Shown: positions 1 to 9,407 of the stretch, in pieces | Position numbering within the stretch: position 1 is the first letter of the stretch | How the letters are laid out: the number at the start of each line of letters is the position of its first letter | Source of the DNA: Bog-793 sp963785415 | GTDB taxonomy: Bacteria; Actinomycetota; Acidimicrobiia; Acidimicrobiales; Bog-793 | Length of the DNA: 64,000 nt | Reading direction: 5' to 3' | NCBI GenBank assembly: GCA_963785415.1 | Contig: CAWAVB010000001.1 | Coordinates: 434,001-498,000, forward strand | The notes under the pieces: model-generated | Database searches by the model: none | What the model saw: the letters and a program-made list of their open reading frames with translations, nothing else | What the model was told of the DNA's origin: nothing | Program-made: the position numbers and the translations under genes

Positions 1-1
1 C

Positions 2-301
2 GGCTGCTTCGAGTCGACCCGCCCGACGACGCACACCGATCCGACATATCTCGTCCACAAATCGATCTTCTACTGCGTCGCCAACATGCCAGGCGCGGTG
101 CCGCACACCTCGACTCATGCCCTCACGAACGCGACGCTCCCCTACGCGATGGCGATCGCGAATCTCGGATGGCGCGAGGCGATGCGCGAGAACCACGCCC
201 TCGCGCTCGGTCTCAACGCCGTCGGCGGACGACTCGTCTCGGCGCCGGTCGCCGAGGCCCACGGTCTCGATCACGTGGAACTCGACGAGGTGCTCGCCTA
301 G
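2..301 (+). CDS. ald: Alanine dehydrogenase, C-terminal part (truncated by window edge)
   Basis: This is the last 99 residues of an L-alanine dehydrogenase, which interconverts alanine and pyruvate with NAD. The frame is open from base 2. The translation has the family's C-terminal signature: GCFE, then HPTTH-like TRPTTHTDPTY, then CVANMPGAVPHTSTHALTNATLPY. This stretch closes the NAD-binding domain and is highly conserved in Ald and in the related PntA. The gene ends with TAG, and 144 bases separate it from the next chosen start. The N-terminal catalytic residues lie outside the window, so activity cannot be judged. Confidence 0.93.
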   Translation, partial: GCFESTRPTTHTDPTYLVHKSIFYCVANMPGAVPHTSTHALTNATLPYAMAIANLGWREAMRENHALALGLNAVGGRLVSAPVAEAHGLDHVELDEVLA

Positions 302-445
302 CGACGCGTGGCGCCGGAGACGCGGGCGTCGGCCGCGCGTTCTCGTCTTCGTTGTGGCGGACCGCGCAATGCCAACACCGGATGCGTCCGAACCGCTACC
401 GTGCTGCTCGTGCCTGCCCATCGTCAAAAGTCCCGCCGACGCCAG

Positions 446-1525
446 ATGAGCTTGCGCGCGTACGTGCGCAGTTTGCGAAAAGGACGCGTCATCGCGGCCG
501 TGATCATCGTGCTCGCCGTCGTGGCCGCGATCGCGACGATCGTCGCCACCAGCCAGAACAAGACACCGAGTGCTTCCTCGAAGAAACACCACCACGCGAC
601 GGTCGTCTCGACGAAGTGCCCCCTCACCGACCTCCCCGCGCCGAATGGAAAGGCCCCGCAGCGCGAGCCTCTCGCCGTGAAGATCGGCAACGAGCCCGCC
701 GCTCGTCCCCAGAGCGGCCTCAACGAGGCCGACATCGTCTATGACACGCCGGCCGAGGGGGGTGTCCAGCGCTACATCGCCGTCTTCCAGTGCGGTACAC
801 CCGCGCTCGTCGGCCCGATCCGGTCGGTCCGCTGGGTCGACTGGCACATCGTCCAGGTCTTCTCGCACGTCGAACTCGCCTACGTGGGCGGGATCCAGCC
901 GAACCAAGACACCGTCGCCTCCCTGACGTTCATCGACAACGCCAACGCGTTCGTCCACTACGGGGCGTATCAGCAGAACCCCGACCGCACGTCGCCCGAC
1001 GCGACCTACGCGTCGCCGGCGACGCTGTGGAAACTGTTCGGCCACCACGCCGCACCGCAGCCGATCTTCGACTACACGACCGGTCCTTTGCCCGCCGGGG
1101 CCAAGCCGACCTCATCGTTCGCGATCAACTTCTCTGAGGGGACGAACGTCGTCTGGCAGTGGGACGCCTCGACGGGGCAGTGGGTCCACACCTACTCCGG
1201 CGTGACCGATGTCGATGCCCTCACGGACCAGCCCGTGACGACGACGAACGTCGTCGTCCAGATCGTGCACTACACGATCGGCCCGGACAGCGAGGACCCC
1301 GAACCCAACTCGGGCGACGTCGAGAGCCAGACCGTCGGCTCCGGACGGGGCTGGGTCCTGCGCGACGGTGAGGAGATCCCCGTCATCTGGCACCGCGCCT
1401 CGCCCTCGTCGATCACGACCTACACATCGGCAACCGGGCAGCCGGTCGACCTCCAACCCGGACGCACCTGGGTCGAACTGGTCCTCAACACCACCGCGGC
1501 GATCCGCGGCGCAATCACGCCCTGA
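446..1525 (+). CDS. DUF3048 (YerB-like) membrane-anchored protein
   Basis: The protein has 359 residues. A basic N-terminus is followed by one hydrophobic segment at about residues 15-35 (VIAAVIIVLAVVAAIATIVA), then a Ser/His-rich linker and a large extracytoplasmic domain. The motifs AVKIGNEPAARPQSGLNEADIVYD and GPIRSVRWVDW are typical of the DUF3048/YerB family, whose function is not firmly known. The frame is open upstream to 308, but the ATG at 446 puts the charged MSLRAYVRSLRKGR leader directly before the membrane segment and is preferred. No strong ribosome site is visible. It converges with the aldehyde dehydrogenase gene, with 33 bases between the two. Confidence 0.8.
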   Translation: MSLRAYVRSLRKGRVIAAVIIVLAVVAAIATIVATSQNKTPSASSKKHHHATVVSTKCPLTDLPAPNGKAPQREPLAVKIGNEPAARPQSGLNEADIVYDTPAEGGVQRYIAVFQCGTPALVGPIRSVRWVDWHIVQVFSHVELAYVGGIQPNQDTVASLTFIDNANAFVHYGAYQQNPDRTSPDATYASPATLWKLFGHHAAPQPIFDYTTGPLPAGAKPTSSFAINFSEGTNVVWQWDASTGQWVHTYSGVTDVDALTDQPVTTTNVVVQIVHYTIGPDSEDPEPNSGDVESQTVGSGRGWVLRDGEEIPVIWHRASPSSITTYTSATGQPVDLQPGRTWVELVLNTTAAIRGAITP

Positions 1526-1558
1526 CCGGCCCGACGGTCGAGTCCGGTTCGCGCCCGC

Positions 1559-2992
1559 TCAGCGGGGCGCCCGGGACCAGCGCTCGACGAAGCGGACGAA
1601 CCGGATCTTGGCCGGCCGATACGGCGGGTAGAGCAACGGCACGTCAAAGCGGCGCGGCCGGACGAGCACACCGCGGCGCTGACTCAGACGATCGAATCCC
1701 GCCCGGCCGTGGTACGCGCCGATCCCGGAGTGACCGACGCCGCCGTAGGGGAGCTGCGGGACGGCGATCTGCAGGACCGTCCCGTTCACGCACACGCCGC
1801 CTGAGCGGGTGCGGGCGATCACCTCGCGCACGGTCCGACGGCTCGAGGAGAAGACATAAAGGGCGAGCGGATCCGGCCGCGTGGCGATCCGGTGCAGCGC
1901 GTCCTCCAGATCGTCCACGGCGATGACCGCCAGGATCGGGCCGAAGACCTCCTCCGCCATGAGCGGCGAGTCCCACGACGGGTCACGCACGACCGTCGGC
2001 GCGACATAACGCGTCGCCGAGTCCGCCTCTCCCCCGACGACGAGCTCGCCGCCGTGGGTCTCGAGCAGCCGGGTGAGCCGTGCGAAATGACGGTCGTCGA
2101 CGATGCGCGCGTAGTCCTTGCTCGACCTGGCGTCGGTCCCGTAGAACGAGGCGATCGCAGTGCGGAGCGCGCCGACGAACGGATCGGCGATCCTGCGCTC
2201 GACGAGCACGTAGTCGGGCGAGACGCAGGTCTGTCCCGCGTTGAGGAACCGCCCCCAGGCCACCTGGCGCGCCGCGACGGCGAGATTGGCGTCGGCGGCG
2301 ACGATCGCCGGATTCTTGCCTCCGAGCTCGAGCGTCACGGGGGTGAGCGTCGACGCGGCCGCCTGGAGGACGAGCCGGCCGGTTGCCTCGCCCCCCGTAA
2401 AAAAGAGGTGATCGATGCCGGCATCGAGCGCGGCCCCGACGACTTCCGGCCCTCCCTCGACCACAGCGACCGCTCCGTCGTCGAGGTGCTCCGCGGCGAG
2501 CTCGGCGAGCGCGCGCGACGTCGCCGGTGCGAGCTCGGACGGCTTGATCGCCACGCAGTTCCCCGCCGCGAGCGCGCCCACGACCGGCGCGAGCGAGAGC
2601 TGGATCGGATAGTTCCAAGCCGAGACGACGAGTACGACCCCGAGCGGCTCGCGCACGATCCGCGCCCTGTCGGGCCACAACGCGAATGGCACCCGCACAC
2701 GCTCTTCGCGCATCCAGCGCCCGAGATGACGTGCGGTGTAGTCGATCTCGGCTGTGACGAAGGCGAGATCCGTTAGCCAGCCCTCGTGGGCCGGTTTGCC
2801 GAGATCTGCGGCGAGCGCGTCCAGGAGCCGAGCTTCGCCCGCGGTGACGAGTCGACGCAGCCGGGAGAGCTGCGAACGCCGCCACGACAACGGGCGGGAG
2901 GCGCCGCTCGCGTAGGTGCCGCGGAGCCGGTCGATCGCGCGCGCCGGGTCCCCCGGTGTCGCCGGCATCCCGGCCACCCCGGGTCCGTCCAT
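1559..2992 (-). CDS. Aldehyde dehydrogenase family protein
   Basis: This NAD(P)-dependent enzyme of 477 residues oxidises an aldehyde to an acid. Visible motifs are SAWNYPIQLSLAP (nucleotide site), FFTGGEATG, LELGGKNP with the general-base Glu (about residue 222) and NAGQTCVSPDYVL with the catalytic Cys (about residue 256). The short form and the C-terminal tail LLYPPYRPAKIRFVRF resemble class-3/fatty-aldehyde dehydrogenases, so a long-chain or aromatic aldehyde is a plausible substrate. A GTG 21 bases upstream (3013) is also in frame. The ATG at 2992 is preferred because GAGGAGG lies 7 bases before it, inside the longer version. Confidence 0.9.
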   Translation of the reverse strand: MDGPGVAGMPATPGDPARAIDRLRGTYASGASRPLSWRRSQLSRLRRLVTAGEARLLDALAADLGKPAHEGWLTDLAFVTAEIDYTARHLGRWMREERVRVPFALWPDRARIVREPLGVVLVVSAWNYPIQLSLAPVVGALAAGNCVAIKPSELAPATSRALAELAAEHLDDGAVAVVEGGPEVVGAALDAGIDHLFFTGGEATGRLVLQAAASTLTPVTLELGGKNPAIVAADANLAVAARQVAWGRFLNAGQTCVSPDYVLVERRIADPFVGALRTAIASFYGTDARSSKDYARIVDDRHFARLTRLLETHGGELVVGGEADSATRYVAPTVVRDPSWDSPLMAEEVFGPILAVIAVDDLEDALHRIATRPDPLALYVFSSSRRTVREVIARTRSGGVCVNGTVLQIAVPQLPYGGVGHSGIGAYHGRAGFDRLSQRRGVLVRPRRFDVPLLYPPYRPAKIRFVRFVERWSRAPR

Positions 2993-3170
2993 CGGCGTGC
3001 CTCCTCGTTGCACAAGCGCGCCCCGCCGTGCCTAAGGCGGTCGCCGCGGCGGCTTGGGCCGTCCGCGGAGCGTACCAACCGCGTCCAGCCGAGCCGGATT
3101 GCACCCGCCGGAGCAAGGTTCGGCCACCCCGCCGTTACCCTGGTCCCCGGCACGACGAGGAGGGCGCTTC

Positions 3171-4610
3171 GTGGTCAACGTCGAAGTCGTCGAGACCCCC
3201 GAGCTCGGGGACCGCAGCTACGTCGCCCACGACGGTGCGACCGCGGTCGTCGTCGATCCGCAGCGCGACCTCGATCGCATCGAGGGACTGCTCACGACCC
3301 ACGGGCTCCGCTGCGCGTTCGTGGCCGAGACCCACGTCCACAACGACTATGTCTCGGGCGGGCTCGACCTCGCCGGACGATGGGGCGCGGACTACCTCCT
3401 CGCCGACGGCGAGAGGCTCCCGTTTCAACGGCGCAACGTCAACGACGGGGATGAGTTCGTCGCCGGAAACCTGCGCGTGAAGGCGATCGCGACGCCAGGG
3501 CACACCTTCGACCACGTCACGTACCTCGTCGACGACGGGAGCACCCCTGTCGCGTTCACCGGCGGATCGCTGCTGTTCGGCAGCGTCGGACGGACCGATC
3601 TTCTCGGCGAGGAGCACACCGAGACCCTCGCCCGGCTGCAGTTCCGTTCCGCCCGCCGTCTCGGCGAACTCCTCGCCGACGACGTGCCCGTCTACCCGAC
3701 CCACGGATTCGGGAGCTTCTGCTCGTCCGGCAACATGACCGCGACGACGGCGAGCACGATCGGCACCGAGCGCGCCAACAACGACGCCTTCACGATTCCG
3801 AACGAAGAGGCCTTCGTCTCGCGCCTCGTCGCCGGGCTGACCGCCTACCCCGCCTACTACGCGCACATGGGAGCACGGAACCGCGCGGGCGCGGCGCCGG
3901 CGGATCTCTCCGCCGTCACCCGGGTCGATCCCGGCGAACTGAGGAAGCGGATTGCCGACGGCGAATGGGTCGTCGACCTGCGTTCCCGGGTCGCGTTCGC
4001 CCGCGCCCATCTCACCGGGACGGTCAGCGTCGCCCTTGACGTCTCGTTCGCCACCTACCTCGGCTGGTTGATCCCCTGGGGGACGCCGCTCACGCTCATC
4101 GGCGAGACCGAGCACGTCGTCGCCGAGGCGCAACGACAGCTCGTCCGCATCGGGATCGACCGCCCCGCCGGCGCGTGGGTCGGCGCGGCAGAGGACCTCG
4201 GGTCCGACGAACCGTTGCGCGGTTACCCCGTCATCGGCTTCGCCGAACTCGCCAACGCCCGGAACCTCACCGTTGTCGACGTCCGTCGCCGCGATGAGCG
4301 GCGGGAAGGTCACCTTCCCGGATCAATCCACATCCCCATCCACGAGATCCTCTCCCGCCTCGACGAGTTGCCGGCCGGCCGACTGGCCGTTCACTGCGCG
4401 AGCGGTTACCGAGCCTCGACCGCCGCCAGCCTCCTCGACGGGATGGGACGCGACGTCGTGCTGGTCGACGACGATTGGACGAACGCGCGGACGTCCGGCC
4501 TTCGGATCGTCACCCCCGAGCCCGAGGTCCACGACGGATCGGAGACACCAACTCCCGGCCCCGATCGCGCACCGGCGACGCCGGACGGTCGTTCGGTTCG
4601 TCGGCATTAG
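3171..4610 (+). CDS. MBL-fold hydrolase fused to two rhodanese domains (persulfide dioxygenase-like)
   Basis: The protein has 479 residues. Its N-terminal half is a metallo-beta-lactamase-fold domain of the ETHE1/persulfide-dioxygenase type (HVHNDYVSGG, GHTFDHVTYLV, FTGGSLLFGSVGRTDL, YPTHGFGSFCS). Two rhodanese domains follow. The first (VVDLRSRVAFARAHLTG) lacks the active Cys. The second (VVDVRRRDERREGHLPGS, then HCASGYRAS) keeps it at about residue 409. The layout suggests handling of persulfides or sulfane sulfur, as in CstB-like proteins; this is inference. The start is the GTG at 3171, with GAGGAGG 7-8 bases upstream. The HxHxDH metal motif reads HVHNDY, so one usual ligand is Tyr. Confidence 0.88.
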   Translation: MVNVEVVETPELGDRSYVAHDGATAVVVDPQRDLDRIEGLLTTHGLRCAFVAETHVHNDYVSGGLDLAGRWGADYLLADGERLPFQRRNVNDGDEFVAGNLRVKAIATPGHTFDHVTYLVDDGSTPVAFTGGSLLFGSVGRTDLLGEEHTETLARLQFRSARRLGELLADDVPVYPTHGFGSFCSSGNMTATTASTIGTERANNDAFTIPNEEAFVSRLVAGLTAYPAYYAHMGARNRAGAAPADLSAVTRVDPGELRKRIADGEWVVDLRSRVAFARAHLTGTVSVALDVSFATYLGWLIPWGTPLTLIGETEHVVAEAQRQLVRIGIDRPAGAWVGAAEDLGSDEPLRGYPVIGFAELANARNLTVVDVRRRDERREGHLPGSIHIPIHEILSRLDELPAGRLAVHCASGYRASTAASLLDGMGRDVVLVDDDWTNARTSGLRIVTPEPEVHDGSETPTPGPDRAPATPDGRSVRRH

Positions 4611-4659
4611 AAAATGCTCCGGCGACACGGCCGGACGGCTCCCCCAAGGAGGCATTGAG

Positions 4660-5934
4660 ATGCGCGGCGTCATCGCAGGGGTCTGTCACCCGCGTGAGGT
4701 GGGATGGGTCCGGGGGCGCGGTGCCCGCGCTGCGGCAGCGCCCGCCGGACGACCGGCCGGACTGCTCGCCGTCGGGGTGCTCTTGCTCGCGACCGGCATG
4801 CTCGGTCCGCTCGCGCCGGTAGCCGGCGCGTCCATCCCCCATCACGGTTCGGGCCACGATTCGGGCGTCGCTGCCCGCGGCGCGGACGATCGGCCGAGCA
4901 AGTCGGCGACGGTCTGGCTCTGCCGGCCGGGGATGCCACATGACCCGTGCGCGGCGAGTCTCACCACCACCGTCGTCGATTCCTCGGGGGCGATGTCGGT
5001 CGAGCACGCCAAGGACGACACGGCCTCGAAGTTCGACTGCTTCTACGTCTACCCGACCGTGAGCACGGAGTCGACCCCGAACTCCGACCTGCGCGTGCAG
5101 ACCGCCGAGATTGACACCGCAATCGCCCAGGCGTCCCGGTTCTCCACCGTCTGCCGGGTCTGGGCTCCGATGTACCGCCAGATCACGCTGACGCGCCTGT
5201 TCGCCCTGCCGTTGCTCAACGCCTCCTCCGCACCTTCGGTGACCGCCTACGACAGCCTGCGCGCCGGGTTCGAGGACTACTTGAGGTACGACAACGCCAA
5301 CCGACCGATCATCTTCATCGGTCACTCCCAGGGTGCCTTGATACTCATCCGCCTGCTCCAGCAACTCGTGGACAACAACCCGAAACTGCGTCAGCGCCTC
5401 GTGCTCGCCATCATCCTCGGCGGAAACGTCGTCGTCCCGACCGGTTCGCTCACCGGTGGCAGCTTCTCCCGCATCTCTGTGTGCACCTCGCCGGGCCAGG
5501 CGGGGTGCGTCATCGCCTACTCATCGTTCCCCAGCCAGCCTCCGGCCTCGGCGTTCTTCGGACGACCGGGTCAGGGCGTCTCGGTCATGGCCGGCCAGAC
5601 GGCGAAGGTCGGTATGCAGGTCGTCTGCGTCAATCCCGCGGCGATCAGCGGGAAAAGCGCCACCCTCGAGCCGTTCTTCCCCTCCGAGGGCCTGCTCCCG
5701 ACCCCGTGGGCCGAGTTCCCCGACCTCTACTCCGCGCGCTGCAAGACCGTCGACGGGGCGACCTGGCTCCAGGTCACGAAAGTATCCGGACCCTCCGACC
5801 CGCGTCCGGTGGTGACCGAGAGCGACGGACCGGGCTGGGGTTACCACGAATATGACGTCAACCTCGCCCTCGGCGATCTCCTCGCCGACACCGCCGCCGC
5901 CGAAGCAAAGTGGTCGAAGGGGACACACCGCTAG
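4660..5934 (+). CDS. Secreted DUF3089 alpha/beta-hydrolase (lipase/esterase-like)
   Basis: The protein has 424 residues with an N-terminal export signal: basic residues to about 31, then a hydrophobic run LLAVGVLLLATGMLGPLAPVAGA to about 57. The mature part has the DUF3089 pattern FDCFYVYPTVSTE, a nucleophile elbow GHSQG with Ser at about residue 223, and paired cysteines. DUF3089 proteins are alpha/beta-hydrolases, probably acting on extracellular esters; the substrate is unknown. The start is fixed by AAGGAGG 7 bases before the ATG. It follows the MBL-rhodanese gene by 49 bases on the same strand and may be co-transcribed. Confidence 0.85.
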   Translation: MRGVIAGVCHPREVGWVRGRGARAAAAPAGRPAGLLAVGVLLLATGMLGPLAPVAGASIPHHGSGHDSGVAARGADDRPSKSATVWLCRPGMPHDPCAASLTTTVVDSSGAMSVEHAKDDTASKFDCFYVYPTVSTESTPNSDLRVQTAEIDTAIAQASRFSTVCRVWAPMYRQITLTRLFALPLLNASSAPSVTAYDSLRAGFEDYLRYDNANRPIIFIGHSQGALILIRLLQQLVDNNPKLRQRLVLAIILGGNVVVPTGSLTGGSFSRISVCTSPGQAGCVIAYSSFPSQPPASAFFGRPGQGVSVMAGQTAKVGMQVVCVNPAAISGKSATLEPFFPSEGLLPTPWAEFPDLYSARCKTVDGATWLQVTKVSGPSDPRPVVTESDGPGWGYHEYDVNLALGDLLADTAAAEAKWSKGTHR

Positions 5935-6195
5935 CGCGGGTTTGCGGGCTGGACCTCGCGACCCTCGGGACCGCGACGTGGCTCAACCGCTCCCGAGTCC
6001 CCTCGGGCGGCGTGTGCGCGTCGGCCCGCCCGGCCGACGAACGCTCGGAATCCCGCCGCGGACCGACCCTGCCCACTGACGTGCCGGTGACCCGGACGCC
6101 TCCCCCAAAAAGCGCTAGCTTCTCATCAAGGCGTGTCCCGTCGTGGCACGTCCGTGCCGCGTGTCCATCGCTGTCCACATCCCAAGAGGATCGCG

Positions 6196-7950
6196 TTGAC
6201 CGAGCCGTCGAATCCACGTTCTGACCGCGCAAGCGCATTCGATTCGCGCGAGGAGACCGAGCGCCTCTGCATGCGCAATCTCCTCGACCTCCCGAGCGAG
6301 CGCATCTTTTTCAAGGATCTCGACAGCCGTTTCCTCGTCGTCAGCCGGGGATTCCTCGTCGACCAGGCACCGGACTGGGTGATGGGGGACGTTCTCGGGA
6401 AGACGGACTTCGACGTCTTCAGCGAGCCGCACGCCGCCGCGGCCTTCGAGGACGAGCAGCGGATCATCCGGACCGGCGAGTCGATCGTCGGCAAGGTCGA
6501 GCGGGAGACCTTCCGCCACCGCCCCGACGCCTGGGTCTCGACGACGAAGTTCCCGCTGCGCGACGACGAGGGCCAGATCATCGGGACCTTCGGGATCTCG
6601 CGGGACGTGACCGCCCAGATCGTCGCCGAGCAGGCGCTCACCTTCCAGTCGCTCCACGACGCCGTGACCGGGCTCGCCAACCGGGTCGCGCTGCGCGACC
6701 GGCTCTCCCAGGCCCTCGCCCTCCTCGAGCGCCAGCCCGGGCAGCTGGCGCTGTTGTTCGTCGACCTCGACAACTTCAAGACGATCAACGACTCGTTCGG
6801 CCACGAGACCGGCGACAAGGTCCTCGTCGAGGTGGCCCGGCGCCTGACCTCCGTCGCCCGCCGCGCCGACACCGTCGCCCGCCTCGGCGGCGACGAGTTC
6901 GTCATGCTCTGCACGGCGCTGCGCGACGACGACGACCCGCGGCTCTTGGGCGACCGGGTCGTGCGCGCCGTGGCGCACCCCTACATCGAGAACGACGTCG
7001 ACCTCTCCATCACGGCGAGCGTCGGGATCGTTTTGACGGGCGACCCGATCGCCGACGCCGGCCAGCTCCTCCAGGACGCCGACATCGCCATGTACCGCGC
7101 CAAGGACGCCGGCAAGAACTGCTTCCAGGTCTTCGCCCCCTCCCAGCGGGCCCGGGTCGTCGCCAACCACGTCCTCGAGGTCGAGCTGCGCGAGGCCCTC
7201 GAAGCCGCGCAGCTCTTCCTCCTCTACCAGCCGCTGTTTTCGATCGAGGACCGCAGCCTCCGCGGCGTCGAGGCCCTCGTGCGCTGGAACCACCCGACGC
7301 GGGGGGTCGTCCCGCCGGTCGAGTTCCTGCCGCTCGCCGAGGAGCGCGGCCTCATCACCCGGATCGACTCGTTCGTCTTAGACGAGGCCTGCCGCCAGCT
7401 CGCCGCCTGGCTCGCCGCCGGGGGCTGGCCCGACGAGTTCACGATGGCGGTGAACATCTCCGGGCGCCAGCTCGTCGACCCGAGCTTCGCCGCCTACGTC
7501 GCCAAGGTCCTCGCCTACCACGACCTCGAGCCGGAAAGGCTCTGTCTGGAGATCACCGAGACGACGCTGAACGGCGAGGCGGGCGACGTCGGGGCGACCC
7601 TCGCCGCCCTCTCCGACCAGGGCGTCCGGCTCGCCATCGACGACTACGGGACCGGCTACTCGACGCTCGCCCACCTCCACCGGCTCCACGTCGACATCCT
7701 GAAGATCGACCGCAGCTTCATCGAGCAGATCGGCCACACCGTCCGGGACACGGAGATCATCGCCGCCATCACGGCGATGTCCCACGCCCTCGGGATGTCG
7801 GTCGTCGGCGAGGGGATCGCGACGAGCGAGCAGCTCACCGAGCTCACCGAGCTCGAGTGCGACACCGCCCAGGGCTTCCTCTTCACCCACCCGCTCCCGG
7901 CCGACGCGATCGCCCAGTATCGGCAGGGCGGGACACCGCACCCCGGGTAG
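6196..7950 (+). CDS. PAS-GGDEF-EAL cyclic-di-GMP turnover protein
   Basis: The protein has 584 residues and no membrane segment: an N-terminal PAS domain (about 30-140, DLDSRFLVVSRGFL to FGISRDVT), a diguanylate-cyclase domain and a phosphodiesterase domain. The GGDEF signature is intact (LGGDEFVML, about 231-235) with the usual DLDNFKTINDSFGH upstream. EAL (GVEALVRWNHP, about 359-361), DDYGTGYSTL and KIDRSFI are also intact, so both synthesis and breakdown of c-di-GMP are possible. The TTG at 6196 has AGAGGA 5 bases upstream. A GTG at 6133 in the same frame is the alternative start and has no good ribosome site. Confidence 0.92.
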   Translation: MTEPSNPRSDRASAFDSREETERLCMRNLLDLPSERIFFKDLDSRFLVVSRGFLVDQAPDWVMGDVLGKTDFDVFSEPHAAAAFEDEQRIIRTGESIVGKVERETFRHRPDAWVSTTKFPLRDDEGQIIGTFGISRDVTAQIVAEQALTFQSLHDAVTGLANRVALRDRLSQALALLERQPGQLALLFVDLDNFKTINDSFGHETGDKVLVEVARRLTSVARRADTVARLGGDEFVMLCTALRDDDDPRLLGDRVVRAVAHPYIENDVDLSITASVGIVLTGDPIADAGQLLQDADIAMYRAKDAGKNCFQVFAPSQRARVVANHVLEVELREALEAAQLFLLYQPLFSIEDRSLRGVEALVRWNHPTRGVVPPVEFLPLAEERGLITRIDSFVLDEACRQLAAWLAAGGWPDEFTMAVNISGRQLVDPSFAAYVAKVLAYHDLEPERLCLEITETTLNGEAGDVGATLAALSDQGVRLAIDDYGTGYSTLAHLHRLHVDILKIDRSFIEQIGHTVRDTEIIAAITAMSHALGMSVVGEGIATSEQLTELTELECDTAQGFLFTHPLPADAIAQYRQGGTPHPG

Positions 7951-8161
7951 TCGAAGCCCCGTCCCAAAAGGGCCGCGCGCGACGGATGGGCCTTCGCCCG
8001 GCGTCATCGCCGGGGCGTTGGGGGCTCCCCGGTTGCCGGCAGAACGGACCGCTGCAGACATTTGCCCATTGTTCGCAAGAAGGTCATCTCCCATTCACGA
8101 GGAGAAGTTGCTCGAAGCGGGCGCACCGAAGAGACTCGCGGCGGCGAAAGAGGGCGGGGCC

Positions 8162-8488
8162 ATGGAGCGTTTCGAGACGAGCACACCGATCGACAGGGGC
8201 TCCCGGGTCGGGCTCGCGTACGAGCCCGAGCGTGACGCCTTCCGCCTTTTCCGGAGCGCCGAGAAGGAAGCCGCCCAGCGGGTGGACTTCGGCCGGCCGA
8301 TCCTACGGAGCAACTGCCGTGAGCGCTCGCATCTCGCAGCCCGCATCCTCGCCGAGTTCGTCAAGGACTCGCGGCTCCGCGACGATCCGATGAACCGGTC
8401 GCGCTTCGCGCTCGCCCTCGCCGACCAAGCGATCGCCGACCACCCCGAATTGTTCAGCGAGCGCTTCGACATCTTCGCCGAGGTCTAG
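8162..8488 (+). CDS. Small hypothetical protein, 108 aa
   Basis: I do not recognise this protein. The ATG at 8162 starts a 108-residue, highly charged, probably soluble helical protein with no signal peptide or membrane segment. Its third codon positions are strongly GC, as in neighbouring genes, which supports it being coding. The frame is open further upstream to 8018, but that part has poor codon composition. A weak AGAGGG lies about 8 bases before the ATG. It sits just before a decayed transposase. Confidence 0.5.
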   Translation: MERFETSTPIDRGSRVGLAYEPERDAFRLFRSAEKEAAQRVDFGRPILRSNCRERSHLAARILAEFVKDSRLRDDPMNRSRFALALADQAIADHPELFSERFDIFAEV

Positions 8489-8577
8489 GTGCTCCGGCAC
8501 AGACGTTGGTGACGCGGTAGAGGTCCACCCGCGGAAGGACCCCCGGTTGCGATGTGCAGGTGTCGTACCTTCACATC

Positions 8578-8955
8578 GGCCGGAGGCCGTCTCTGCTCAC
8601 CGCAAAGCCCCTTCGCCCCTCGGGGCCGACTCCTCCCTGCCGGCGCATCGCGACGGGAAGCCCGGTCGCGCACGTCGCGGACCAGATGGGGATCTCCCGC
8701 CATTGCGCCACGAAGTGGTGGCTCGCTGCCAGGAACTCGGCGGCAAGGCCTCTCCGACCGCCCGATCCGGCCCGTCACCTCGCCGCGGCGCGCCCGGAGC
8801 GGCTCGAGGAGAAGATCTGCCGGATCCGCCGGGCCGGAAATCGGGCCGGACCGAATCGCCTGGCGCCTCGACATCCCCGCCTCGACCGTGCACCAGCTGC
8901 TCACCCACCACGGCCTCAGCCGGCTCCGCCAGCTCGACCGGGGTCTCCGCGGTAC
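8578..8955 (+). pseudogene. Decayed N-terminal fragment of an IS481-family transposase
   Basis: Pieces of an IS481-type transposase N-terminus occur in three frames. LAPRGRLL-like and AHRKAP fragments are at about 8595-8640. SPVAHVADQMGISRHCATKWW, the helix-turn-helix, and LEEKICRIRRAG continue to about 8838. GPDRIAWRLDIPASTVHQLL then HHGLSRLRQLDRG follow in another frame to about 8945. The order matches the first ~120 residues of the family. At least two frameshifts separate the pieces, and no DDE catalytic core follows, because the tRNA gene starts a few bases later. It is a dead remnant truncated against the tRNA. Confidence 0.72.
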
Positions 8956-8956
8956 T

Positions 8957-9033
8957 TGGTGGGCCGTAGAGGACTTGAACCTCTGACCTCTTGCGTGTCA
9001 TGCAAGCGCGCTACCAAACTGCGCCAACGGCCC
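8957..9033 (-). tRNA. tRNA-Val (anticodon GAC), CCA encoded
   Basis: On the minus strand the sequence folds as a full cloverleaf. The acceptor stem GGGCCGT pairs with ACGGCCC, the D stem is GCGC/GCGC with a GG-containing loop, the anticodon stem CTTGC/GCAAG encloses loop ATGACAC (anticodon GAC), and the T stem AGAGG/CCTCT encloses TTCAAGT. It ends with discriminator A and an encoded CCA. GAC reads GUC valine codons. A damaged copy of its 3' half lies at 10141-10175. Confidence 0.95.
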
Positions 9034-9120
9034 AGGAAATGCGCACGTTACCACCGGGCGGTCACGAGATGAGACCGAGCGTCGAGGGGCGCACACCTGA
9101 CCTTCTCACCCTGGGGGCTG

Positions 9121-9340
9121 CCCCGGATCCGGTCCCGATGGGCCGGCGCGTTGGCAGCCCCCCGGATCGGGCATCGCGATGTGCCGCGCCCTCGGCGGCG
9201 ATCCCGGGTGGACCCAGCGGCGCTCGCGACATTCGTCGTGGCCGCCGTCCTCAGCCGCTGCCGGCGTCGACCTTCGGTCCGAACTTGGACCTCGGCGGGG
9301 ACACCGCGACCCGGTCGTCGCCGTCGATCGCTTATCGCAC
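9121..9340 (+). repeat. Degenerate copy of the start of the membrane-protein gene at 10420
   Basis: This stretch aligns with 10431-10677. Shared blocks include CGGATCGGGC, CGCTCGCGAC, TTCGGTCCGAAC and CGGCGGGGACACCGC in the same order, with point changes and small indels between. It does not hold one open frame, so it is a dead 5' fragment of the PTPS-related gene rather than a second gene. Together with the tRNA fragment at 10141 it defines a local duplication. Confidence 0.75.
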
Positions 9341-9407
9341 AGACAGCGAGCTTGTAGCAGACTCTTCGCACAAACGGTGCACCCAATTGCCCGAGAGGAC
9401 CTCTGTC

